Part shown: positions 52,300 through 61,026 of the stretch, one piece after another
Layout of the letters: the number at the start of each line of letters is the position of its first letter
Position numbering within the stretch: position 1 is the stretch's first letter
Assembly (NCBI RefSeq): GCF_003664035.1
Contig: NZ_RCCK01000014.1
Span: forward strand, 186,001 to 250,000
DNA: 64,000 nt
Direction: 5' to 3'
Origin: Pedobacter alluvionis
GTDB lineage: Bacteria; Bacteroidota; Bacteroidia; Sphingobacteriales; Sphingobacteriaceae
Position numbers and translations under genes: made by a program
The notes under the pieces: model-generated
What the model was told of the DNA's origin: nothing
What the model saw: the letters and a program-made list of their open reading frames with translations, nothing else
Databases searched by the model: none

Positions 52300-53454
52300 T
52301 TATATGATTTTTTCCCAGGGCCTTACTTCAATACCATTACTACGGTTTTGGATAACCGATCCGGTATAACAAATAATGGTTTTTAATTTCTTATTATCAT
52401 CTGCCAGATCCTTAAAATATAACAAGCCTTTTTGATAATCGGAATTCATTGTTGCCCCAGCTTTAATTTCTACTGCTGTAACTGCTATGGCTGTATCAAG
52501 TAGTACATCTAATTCATTTCCTGTTTTATCACGCCAATAATAAAGATTATCCTGTAAACCATTGTTTAAACGCTGTTTAAGCAGGTCTATAATCATCATA
52601 TTTTCGAACAGTGCACCAATACTGGGATGAAATGCAAGTTGCTCAACATTTTGAAGACCCAACAAACTACAGGCAACGCCAGTATCGTAAAAATAAAGTT
52701 TTGGGGCTTTTATAATCCGTTTATTGTAGTTATTATAAAATGGTCTCAGCAAATAGATGATATAACTTGATTGCAAGATATATAACCATGCCTGTACCGT
52801 TTTGGCATCGATACCACAATCGTTACCAAGCGACTGCATATTTAAAATTTGCCCCGTTCTACCTGCACATAAGCGTAAAAATTTCATGAACAATGCCAAA
52901 TCTGTGATGTTTTTCAATTGGCGAACATCTCTTTCTACGTAAGTATTGATATAATTGGGATACCAATCTACAGTATCGATATTTCTATATAACGGCTCTG
53001 GATAAGCCCCGGAAAATATATGACTTTGATAATCCGATAATAATTTTGCCTTCTTTAATTCTTTCAAACTGCAGGGCAATAAATGTAAATAAGCCACTCT
53101 ACCAGCTAAGGTCTGGGATATGCTTTCCTGCATTAAAAAGTTATTGCTTCCACTTAAGATAAAAAAACCAGCTTTATTATTTTCATCTACAATTTGCTGG
53201 ATATAAGAAAACAAATGAGGTAATTTTTGCACTTCATCTAAAATGGCTCCATTTTTAAATTGCTTTAAAAAACCTTTTGGATCAACTGTTGCAAATTCAG
53301 CAATATCGGGATTTTCAAGTGATACATAGGGTTTACGCGGAAAAGTTGTCTTGCAGATCGTTGTTTTACCACTCTGCCGTGGACCAACAACTGCAACAAC
53401 TCTAAACTTAGAGGCCAATTGTTTTAATTTATTTTTACCAACTCTATGAATCAT
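52300..53454 (-). CDS. AAA-type ATPase with DUF4143 domain
   Basis: The protein has 384 residues when started at MIHRVGKNKLKQL (an upstream ATG adds nine hydrophobic residues of doubtful value). It carries Walker A VGPRQSGKTT, Walker B GAILDEVQKLP, sensor segment FILSGSNNFL and the C-terminal DUF4143 region (LYFYDTGVACSLLGLQN; YYWRDKTGNELDVLLD; AVEIKAGAT, which looks like a degenerate PD-(D/E)xK core). Such paired ATPases are widespread in mobile or accessory DNA and their targets are not known. The flanking rsmG duplications mark it as a recent insertion. Confidence 0.88.
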   Translation of the reverse strand: MIHRVGKNKLKQLASKFRVVAVVGPRQSGKTTICKTTFPRKPYVSLENPDIAEFATVDPKGFLKQFKNGAILDEVQKLPHLFSYIQQIVDENNKAGFFILSGSNNFLMQESISQTLAGRVAYLHLLPCSLKELKKAKLLSDYQSHIFSGAYPEPLYRNIDTVDWYPNYINTYVERDVRQLKNITDLALFMKFLRLCAGRTGQILNMQSLGNDCGIDAKTVQAWLYILQSSYIIYLLRPFYNNYNKRIIKAPKLYFYDTGVACSLLGLQNVEQLAFHPSIGALFENMMIIDLLKQRLNNGLQDNLYYWRDKTGNELDVLLDTAIAVTAVEIKAGATMNSDYQKGLLYFKDLADDNKKLKTIICYTGSVIQNRSNGIEVRPWEKII

Positions 53455-53574
53455 AGATAAATATAAAAATAAAATAGACAAATCTGGAATTTAATTCCGG
53501 ATTAGGACAAAATAAATTAACAAATAGCTATCAATCAATATTTTAATTAAAACCAATCCACACAGATATCGATT

Positions 53575-53664
53575 AATTACTGCGGTACATAAACAACATA
53601 TTTAGTCTCAAAAAAATCTTCCTCAAAGTAAGCTGAAAGTGGATATAACTCTGCTTTCAGTTTT
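53575..53664. repeat. Native 3' end of rsmG (right copy of the direct repeat)
   Basis: Partner of 52206-52294. In this copy the reading frame is intact and encodes the end of RsmG (SAYFEEDFFETKYVVYVPQ). Confidence 0.88.
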
Positions 53665-54212
53665 GATTCTTTGATCTCTTCAGCTAAATCGCCACCTTTT
53701 AAATACAAAATCCCATTTGGAATGGCATTTAAGGAGTCTTTTTTAAATTTGCCCTGTATCCATGGATAAAATTCACCTAAGCGGGTAACCGCTCTCGATA
53801 CCACAAAGTTAAATTTCTCTTTAATCTGCTCAGCTCTTAAATGATCAGCCCTTAAATTCTCCAAACCTAATGCCGATGCCACTTCTTTTACCACTTTAAT
53901 CTTTTTTCCGATAGAATCTACCAGATAGAATTGCGTTTCGGGAAACAAAATCGCTAATGGGATGCCAGGAAAACCACCACCTGTACCTACATCTAAAACT
54001 GATTCGCCAGCTTTAAAAGTACAAACCTTAGCTATCCCTAACGAATGTAATACATGGCGCTCATATAGTTCTTCAATATCTTTTCTAGAAATTACATTGA
54101 TTTGCGAATTCCAAAAGCTATATAATTCGAACAGTTGCGAAAATTGGGCAATCTGTTTTTCGCTTAAATCAGGGAAATATTTTAAAACGATATCGGGCTT
54201 TACATCAAGCAT
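53577..54212 (-). CDS. rsmG: 16S rRNA (guanine527-N7)-methyltransferase RsmG
   Basis: The 211-residue protein has the GidB fold: LFELYSFWNSQINVISRKDIEELYERHVLHSL, then the SAM site VLDVGTGGGFPGIPLAI, YLVDSIGKKIKVVKEVASALGL and VSRAVTRLGEFYPW. It methylates G527 of 16S rRNA in the cytoplasm. Its 3' end is duplicated beyond the neighbouring ATPase gene. It follows a glycosyltransferase on the same strand with 26 bases between them. Confidence 0.95.
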   Translation of the reverse strand: MLDVKPDIVLKYFPDLSEKQIAQFSQLFELYSFWNSQINVISRKDIEELYERHVLHSLGIAKVCTFKAGESVLDVGTGGGFPGIPLAILFPETQFYLVDSIGKKIKVVKEVASALGLENLRADHLRAEQIKEKFNFVVSRAVTRLGEFYPWIQGKFKKDSLNAIPNGILYLKGGDLAEEIKESKLKAELYPLSAYFEEDFFETKYVVYVPQ

Positions 54213-54238
54213 ATTGTAATTACTAAAGGATTATTGAA

Positions 54239-55366
54239 TTATTTCCAGTTTACTTTTTTCTTGCCAAATAAGGCTAAAAATCCGTTCAGGGTTAAAAACA
54301 GAAACAAAAGTATATCTAAAATCGGGAACCACCAACGTAAATCGCTATAGTTTAAGCGTTTCAGCAATTTTGGATAAATAAAACACCTGATAATGATGCT
54401 TAATCCGAGGATTCCTAAAGCGATGTATTGCGCCTCGCGACTAAAAAACATACATGCGGTAAAGAAAGCATAGAATAAAAACTGGAAAACAATCTGCAAG
54501 CTTAAAATAAACTTATGCTTTGATTTATAGAACTTTCCGGCACCAAAATGACGTTTTTTCTGTCTCAGATAGCCCCGCCAGGTATTATTAGGTTCACTCC
54601 AAACATGACTATCGCGGTGTAAACGGATTTCGGTATTGTATTTATTGGCATGTGCATTTACAAACAAATCATCATCTCCGGATGGGATATGCATGTGTGC
54701 TGCAAAGCCTTTATTTTTAAAAAAAAGCGATTTTTTATAAGCCATATTGCGTCCAACGCCCATATACGGCATACCTTTTAAAGCGAAAGACAAGTAATTT
54801 ACGGCAGTAAAAAAGGTTTCAAACCTGATCAGTGCATTTAAAAGACTTCTTTTTTTCATATAAGGAGAATAGCCCAAAACGATTTCCGTATTTTCGTCAG
54901 CAGGCTGCTGCATATCCATTAACCAATACCCGGAAGCTGGTGTGCAATCTGCATCAGTAAAAACCAACCAATCATACCTGGCGGCCTTTATTCCCATGGT
55001 TACCGCAAATTTCTTACCCGCTATAAATTTATCGTTATCTAAAATCTTAACTACTTTCAGGTTATGGTGTTTCTTCTCTAATTGGTCTAAAAACTCTTCT
55101 GTACCGTCCCAGGAGCGATCATTAACCACCACAATTTCGAACTCCGGATAATTTTGACTTAATAATACAGGCAGATACCGCTCTAAATTCACAATTTCGT
55201 TTCTTGCACAAACAATTACACTTAGCGGTTTTTGAGCCGACGAGGGAACCTCTTCGATACCTACATTAGCCAATTTTAAATGAACAAAAAGTACATAGTA
55301 AAGCTGCACCAAAAGGCAAAAAGCCAATATCGAGAGCAGAATAATTTCAATCAGGGTTAATATCAC
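54239..55366 (-). CDS. Membrane-anchored glycosyltransferase family 2
   Basis: With a GTG start at 55366 the protein has 375 residues: a membrane segment (LIEIILLSILAFCLLVQLYY), a GT2 domain (LSVIVCARNEIVNLERYLPVLLSQNYPEFEIVVVNDRSWDGT, DADC motif in WLVFTDADCTPASG, and the SEPNNTWRGYLRQKKRHFGAGK segment replacing the QxxRW box), and three to four C-terminal membrane helices. It would transfer sugars to a membrane-bound acceptor. The longer frame from 55456 adds 30 residues without a domain, and a CAAATTTC (-7-like on the minus strand, 55386-55393) supports the shorter start. Confidence 0.85.
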   Translation of the reverse strand: MILTLIEIILLSILAFCLLVQLYYVLFVHLKLANVGIEEVPSSAQKPLSVIVCARNEIVNLERYLPVLLSQNYPEFEIVVVNDRSWDGTEEFLDQLEKKHHNLKVVKILDNDKFIAGKKFAVTMGIKAARYDWLVFTDADCTPASGYWLMDMQQPADENTEIVLGYSPYMKKRSLLNALIRFETFFTAVNYLSFALKGMPYMGVGRNMAYKKSLFFKNKGFAAHMHIPSGDDDLFVNAHANKYNTEIRLHRDSHVWSEPNNTWRGYLRQKKRHFGAGKFYKSKHKFILSLQIVFQFLFYAFFTACMFFSREAQYIALGILGLSIIIRCFIYPKLLKRLNYSDLRWWFPILDILLFLFLTLNGFLALFGKKKVNWK

Positions 55367-55463
55367 GATGTTAAAATAAACAGGCGCAAATTTCTCATTT
55401 TTAATCTGTAAATCACTTTTATGTGGATAAAAAATTAAACAAAAATATGCTCTCAATTTTTGC

Positions 55464-55471
55464 TATTTTTG
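55464..55471 (+). promoter_or_regulatory. -7 box of the tgt operon
   Basis: TATTTTTG, a full TAnnTTTG match, lies 125 bases before the tgt start, giving a leader of about 118 nt. Confidence 0.5.
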
Positions 55472-55595
55472 GCAGATTTTCGACGAGAAAAATACATATA
55501 AACCGCCTGCCATCAAAATAGCAATTCGTTTAATAAAACGGACTTTGATGGCGGTAAACTCCACTTAATAATTGGAGAAAAATAAATAGAAACAG

Positions 55596-56726
55596 ATGAA
55601 ATTTAGTTTACAGGCTAACGATCCACTATCTAAAGCCAGAGCCGGAACAGTAACAACTGCTCATGGCGAAATACAAACCCCTATTTTTATGCCTGTGGGT
55701 ACTGCCGGAACGGTAAAAGCCGTACATCAGCGCGAACTGAAAGACGATATTGATGCTAAAATCATTCTTGGCAATACGTATCATTTATATTTAAGACCAG
55801 GATTAGACATTCTTGAAAAAGCTGGCGGATTACATAAATTTATTGGTTGGGACCGTCCAATTTTAACAGATAGTGGCGGCTACCAGGTATATTCCTTAAG
55901 TAAAGTTCGCAAAATTAAGGAGGAAGGCGTTACTTTCCACTCCCATATTGATGGATCGAAACACCTCTTTACTCCTGAATATGCGATGGATATTCAGCGA
56001 ACCATAGGTGCCGATATTATTATGGCCTTTGATGAGTGTACGCCATACCCTTGCGACTATACTTATGCAGCGCAATCGATTAAAATGACACACCGCTGGT
56101 TAAAACGCTGTTGCGAACGTTTTGATACAACAGAACCTAAATATGGTTTTGACCAAACGTTATTCCCAATTGTACAGGGTTCGGTGTATAAAGATTTACG
56201 TATTAAATCTGCAGAATTTATTGCCAGTATGAACCGTGAAGGCAATGCCATTGGTGGTTTATCTGTTGGTGAACCTGCTGAAGAAATGTATGCCATGACA
56301 GAAGTGGTATGCAATATATTACCAGAAGAAAAACCACGTTATTTAATGGGAGTGGGCACACCTATTAATATTTTAGAGAATATTGCATTGGGTATTGATA
56401 TGTTCGATTGTGTAATGCCAACCAGAAACGCCAGAAATGGAATGCTTTTTACCAGAAACGGAATCATCAACATCAGGAACAAAAAATGGGAGAATGATTT
56501 CTCTCCACTAGATGCCGAGAGTGATCTTCATGCTGATTTAGTAACCAGTAAAGCATATTTAAGACATTTAGTACATAGTAAGGAAATGCTTGGCGCTCAA
56601 ATTGCTACCTTGCATAATCTGCATTTCTATCTTTGGCTGGTAAAACAGGCCAGGGAAAAGATCATTGCTGGTGAATTTTACGAGTGGAAAAACAAAATGG
56701 TTAAAGTATTAGGCAACAAGCTATAA
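55596..56726 (+). CDS. tgt: tRNA-guanosine(34) transglycosylase Tgt
   Basis: The 376 residues form the bacterial TGT barrel: PIFMPVGTAGTVKAVH at the start, TDSGGYQVYSL with the preQ1-site aspartate, GGLSVGE, and FDCVMPTRNARNG with the nucleophile aspartate. It swaps guanine 34 for preQ1 in queuosine tRNAs. The usual CxCxxC zinc cysteines are missing: the region reads LDAESDLHADLVTSKAYLRHL. The histidine in LHNLHFY is kept. I believe this is common in Bacteroidota. It is the first gene of an operon with lptF and an EamA transporter (1 and 2 bases between genes). Confidence 0.95.
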   Translation: MKFSLQANDPLSKARAGTVTTAHGEIQTPIFMPVGTAGTVKAVHQRELKDDIDAKIILGNTYHLYLRPGLDILEKAGGLHKFIGWDRPILTDSGGYQVYSLSKVRKIKEEGVTFHSHIDGSKHLFTPEYAMDIQRTIGADIIMAFDECTPYPCDYTYAAQSIKMTHRWLKRCCERFDTTEPKYGFDQTLFPIVQGSVYKDLRIKSAEFIASMNREGNAIGGLSVGEPAEEMYAMTEVVCNILPEEKPRYLMGVGTPINILENIALGIDMFDCVMPTRNARNGMLFTRNGIINIRNKKWENDFSPLDAESDLHADLVTSKAYLRHLVHSKEMLGAQIATLHNLHFYLWLVKQAREKIIAGEFYEWKNKMVKVLGNKL

Positions 56727-56727
56727 A

Positions 56728-57831
56728 ATGAGTCTGTTAAAAGGAAGAATAAAAATCATCGATCAATACATTATCGGAAAATACCTGGGTACATTTATTT
56801 ATACCCTGGCCATTTTTGTGATCATTATTGTGGTGTTCGACCTATCTGAAAAGATGGATGATTTTATGAAAAGTGGCCTGAGTTTTTGGGGAATCCTTTC
56901 CAAATATTACGCAGGCTCTATTCCTTTTTATGTGAATATGCTTTCTCCCCTGATCAATTTTATTGCAGTGATTTTCTTTACCGCAAAAATGGCCGATCAG
57001 ACTGAAATTGTACCAATTTTAAGTGGTGGGGTGAGTTTTAACCGCTTTTTATTTCCTTACCTGGTGTCGGCTACGATTATTTTCTCAGCCAACTTACTTT
57101 CAAATCTATACATCCTTCCTTATACTAATACCTTAAAAAATAGCTTCGAGAATACGTACGTAAAACGTAATGATCCTTCCACAAAATCAAACATCCACAT
57201 GAAACTGGATGACAAAACCTATATCTATATTGACAACTTCGACAATAAAACCAATTCAGGATACCGGTTTTCTCTGGATAATTTTAGCGGAGATGTACTG
57301 ACCAAAAAGATTGTTGCAGAAAATATAAAATGGGATTCGCTTAAACGAAAATGGCAGTTGAGCAACTACTCCATCCGGAAGATTGACGGCCTGAAAGAAA
57401 CCATGATTTATGGTAACGGAAAGCTTAAGGATACCATTCTGGATATGCGTCCGGATGATTTTTCAGCATACGACAATGTGGTGCAAAATTTAACCACCAA
57501 GGAACTTTCTGATAAGATCAGGAAAGAAAAGATCCGCGGAACAGGCGTAATGAACGACCTTCAGTTTGAAAAATACAAACGTTACCTTCACCCGCTTTCA
57601 GCATTCGTATTAACCCTGATTGGCGTGGCACTATCGTCGCGTAAAGTACGCGGAGGTGTCGGTGTATCATTAGGTATCGGAATCTTCATTAGCTTTGCTT
57701 ATATCGTATTTAATCAGTTTACACAGATGTTTTCTACTAAAGGTGGATTACCTCCCTTTGCAGCAGTTATTATGCCTACATTATTCTTTGGCTTATTAGG
57801 TTTTTACCTATTAAGAAAAGCACCAAAATAG
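56728..57831 (+). CDS. LptF/LptG-family lipopolysaccharide export permease
   Basis: The 367-residue protein has the YjgP/YjgQ layout: three N-terminal membrane segments (IDQYIIGKYLGTFIYTLAIFVIIIVVFDLSEKMDDF), a periplasmic beta-jellyroll between about residues 125 and 260 (DDKTYIYIDNFDNKTNSGYRF), and three C-terminal segments (FVLTLIGVALSSRKVRGGVGVSLGIG). It extracts LPS from the inner membrane with the LptB ATPase. The gene starts 1 base after tgt. Confidence 0.93.
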   Translation: MSLLKGRIKIIDQYIIGKYLGTFIYTLAIFVIIIVVFDLSEKMDDFMKSGLSFWGILSKYYAGSIPFYVNMLSPLINFIAVIFFTAKMADQTEIVPILSGGVSFNRFLFPYLVSATIIFSANLLSNLYILPYTNTLKNSFENTYVKRNDPSTKSNIHMKLDDKTYIYIDNFDNKTNSGYRFSLDNFSGDVLTKKIVAENIKWDSLKRKWQLSNYSIRKIDGLKETMIYGNGKLKDTILDMRPDDFSAYDNVVQNLTTKELSDKIRKEKIRGTGVMNDLQFEKYKRYLHPLSAFVLTLIGVALSSRKVRGGVGVSLGIGIFISFAYIVFNQFTQMFSTKGGLPPFAAVIMPTLFFGLLGFYLLRKAPK

Positions 57832-57833
57832 CA

Positions 57834-58712
57834 ATGGAAGCCACTAAAAAGAATTTACTCATTCTTCATCTTACTGTATTTGTCTGGGGCTTTACCGGAG
57901 TGCTCGGAAAATTAATTTCTATTGATGCAGTACCCATGGTCTGGTACAGGGTATTGATTGCAGCAGCTACACTTTTTGCCTGGTTTTTAATTACCAAAAA
58001 AAATATTAAAATAACCAAAAAGCAGTTTATTCAATTCTTTCTAACCGGCGGAATTGTAGCCATCCATTGGATATTTTTCTTTCATGCCATTAAGGTTTCC
58101 ACGGTTTCAGTAACCTTGGTATGCCTCTCTTCCTTTACTTTATTTACAGCAATTTTAGAGCCGCTGATCAAAAAACAGCCCATTCAAATGGGCGATATTC
58201 TGATTGGTTTATTAATCATTCTGGGCATATATATGATCTTTAAATTCGAAGGCCAGTATACCTTAGGAATTATTTTTGGTTTATTAGCAGCAGTGGCATC
58301 TAGTCTTTTTTCAACCATAAATTCTACTTTGGTACAAAAAAGCGAACCCTCTATTATCAGTTTTTACGAACTTGTAGGTGCGCTTTTCTGGATCACGTTG
58401 TACCGTTTATATGATGGAACTTTGTTGCATACCGCATTCAATCTAAGTGCGAAAAACTGGTTCTATCTTATTCTTCTTGGTACGCTTTGCACATCCGTTG
58501 CCTACGTTGCAGGTGTTGCTGTAATGAGAACTTTATCTGCTTTTAGAGTAGCGTTAATCACTAATCTAGAGCCTGTATACGGCATAGTATTAGCCTTCAT
58601 TTTCTTTCAAAGCAAAGAGCAAATGACAGGTGGATTTTATATTGGTGCAACGATTATCCTGGCCTCCATTTTCCTTTATCCAATCTACAAAAAAAGAAAG
58701 AACAAGCTGTAG
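57834..58712 (+). CDS. EamA-family (DMT) transporter
   Basis: The 292 residues have ten predicted membrane segments in two EamA repeats (FVWGFTGVLGKLISIDAVPMVWYRVLIAAATLFAWFL and the second beginning GIIFGLLAAVASSLFSTINSTLVQ). It probably exports a metabolite at the inner membrane, substrate unknown. It is the third gene of the tgt operon, starting 2 bases after lptF, and its 3' end runs into repeats. Confidence 0.9.
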   Translation: MEATKKNLLILHLTVFVWGFTGVLGKLISIDAVPMVWYRVLIAAATLFAWFLITKKNIKITKKQFIQFFLTGGIVAIHWIFFFHAIKVSTVSVTLVCLSSFTLFTAILEPLIKKQPIQMGDILIGLLIILGIYMIFKFEGQYTLGIIFGLLAAVASSLFSTINSTLVQKSEPSIISFYELVGALFWITLYRLYDGTLLHTAFNLSAKNWFYLILLGTLCTSVAYVAGVAVMRTLSAFRVALITNLEPVYGIVLAFIFFQSKEQMTGGFYIGATIILASIFLYPIYKKRKNKL

Positions 58713-58765
58713 AATCCTGTTGGTAAATTATACAACAATACTACATACACCTTTCATCAAAACCG

Positions 58766-59132
58766 GTCGTCATCTCGACCGCAGCAACGCAAAGTGGAGA
58801 GATCTATCAAGCCGAATTTTACTTCATTAAGCATTCGGATACTCAACTAATCTGTACACCACTATCATTAACAGAATCCAAAATCGTCGTCATCTCGATC
58901 CGATAGCTATCGGATGAAACGCAGAGAAATGGAGAAATCTATCAGACCAATTTCGCTTCATCAAGCATTCGGAAGCTTAACTAATCTGTACTCCACTATA
59001 TCATTAACAGAATCCAATAGAATCGTCGTCATCTCGACTGTAGCGCAGCGAAATGGAGAGATCTATTTAGACCTATTTCGATTTATTAAGCATTCGGAAA
59101 CACAACTAATCTGTACTCCAATAACACTTACA
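58766..59132. repeat. Three tandem copies of a 120-139 bp REP-containing repeat
   Basis: Units start at 58766, 58886 and 59025, each opening GTCGTCATCTCGA and containing ATTCGG and CTAATCTGTAC near the end. The middle unit is longer because it carries the palindrome ATCCGATAGCTATCGGAT (58898-58915) right behind CATCTCG. A 144-codon frame here is a by-product. Confidence 0.85.
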
Positions 59133-59341
59133 GCTACCATCAAAACGAGGCGTTATCGCGACAAATTGCAGTCCAAAATTTTCAGGAGAGAGATTCATTT
59201 AATAGCTTTACCAACTTCGTTACATGCCATTAGAAATGACGATATCATGCAATACCTAATGCCACTTTACATTATTCCCTACATACTCAATTCTCCACAT
59301 CACAACCACATGAGCGAAGCTAAAAACATGAAATACAAGCC

Positions 59342-61026
59342 AAAATAAATTAGATATTTTTTCACAAATCCATCAATTCAGATTATTTTTTTTGTTAATA
59401 AACTAGACGTAACTAACGGAAACGGAGGTACCTCCTAAAGCTAAACAAGCACTCTCATCCAAATCATCAAATTGCATTTTACCTATTATAAAAATATATA
59501 CCCAGATCTTATAAGACAGCAGAGTTTAAAATTCAAAAACAATACCCAAACCAACAGATAAGCATAATAAAAACTCAACAATACCGACCAATAATAGACT
59601 AGTAAAAACAACAAATATTCAAACAAAAATCACATCCAAAAAAAACACCTGTTTAAGATTAAAAAAAGCACAGAAAAAGAATTGTAAAAGAGCTTATAAA
59701 TACCTAAAAAATCATAATAAAATATAACATAAAAAGTATTTAAAAAGCATAATTAATTAAGATTGAAATCCCAAAAAAACTGCTTCAAAAATCATTAGCT
59801 ATACCACTATAAAATGGAGTTAAAAACCAACCCAAAAACCCAGTTTTCATTCCCGACAAAAAGGCATCAACATCATTGAATCTCGCCAAACTAAATACTC
59901 CTGGTTAAAGCAAATAATCGAATATAAGGTCTTCAATCAACTTATCAGCATCATATAAAACTACCCTTTTTCGACTGAAAAATTGAGCTTTTAAAAAACA
60001 TAATAATTAGAAAACATATCGAAAAACAGGCCTCATTAGGTACTTAAGTTAGAATAAATAGCTTAAAAATCTCCAAAATTTGACCAATCAACCAACTTAA
60101 AAAAACAACCACAAAACCGAGCAAAAAGTGCCCCTAAGCAACAAAAGAAGCATTTTTTCAATTAAAAATAAATTTTTCAAAAAAAGATATCCAAAACCCC
60201 TTCACCTGAGAATATCGCAAGGAAATCGCATTATCCAGTCAAAAAACCGGAGTTTTAAGGCCTAAAAACATTAAAAAAACATACAAATCGGGATACCTGA
60301 AGTAAAATTCAGACAAGATTTTTAGTGTTAAAACCTTGGTTCAAGCCATAATAAACTGAGTTTTTAAATGCTAAACTACAACATCCGAAACCACCTGGAT
60401 TTGGAAATCGCAAGTTGTGAAAGTTAAATCCGGGCCTGATGACGAAAAAACCAGTCTGAATTAAGCGATAAAAAACAAAGACATTTTGTCATAAAAATAT
60501 CATTACTCCCATAAAACCGAATTTTAAATTGGCATCAATTTATACATTATGGGGTTATAAATTCTTAGCATAGACGGTTCTAAAAATCTAATTTCAGACT
60601 GCGAAGAATTCAATTTTACCGTGAGGCTTATTCTCCACTTAAGCAAACAAACCGGGCAATTCTTAACTCTTATAAGTCATAAGAAAGGATTCAGAAATCC
60701 ACAAGACTCAGGCTCAATTTTCGGGACAGAAACCTCATTCTAAAATTCATACTAAAATTTAAAAAGCCATAAAATTTTTTGAGGAAAATCGATTAATAAG
60801 TGTAAATTAAATCAATAAATTACTGTTTATAAAAAATGTGACGAGGTGCTTAAATCTGAAGGAAAATCAGATTAAAAATCACAATAAAATCATCTTTTAA
60901 TGAATTTACATAAATTTCATTAACATTTATAAATCAGTATTTTATAATATTATATATGAATTAAAAAATTACATTTCAGAATACCTTTAAAATTTAAAAA
61001 ACTAAATATTTTAGCAAAGATTTTAG
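59342..61026. other. A-rich, gene-free stretch of 1.7 kb
   Basis: No reading frame of note occurs on either strand. The plus strand is strongly A-rich. A loose motif of the form AAAAC(C/T)GAGTTTTTAA recurs (near 60242, 60353 and 60505 and weaker ones elsewhere), and GGAGGTACCTCC at 59424-59435 is a perfect palindrome. I see no tRNA, terminator or transposase trace. Confidence 0.6.

Noticed and set aside
58766..59132. A CRISPR array
   Set aside because: Units are 108-139 bp, directly joined, with similarity over the whole unit; there are no short repeats with unique spacers and no cas genes.
58914..59348. A 144-codon frame behind the EamA gene
   Set aside because: It spans parts of the tandem repeat units and their palindrome, so its openness is a repeat effect.
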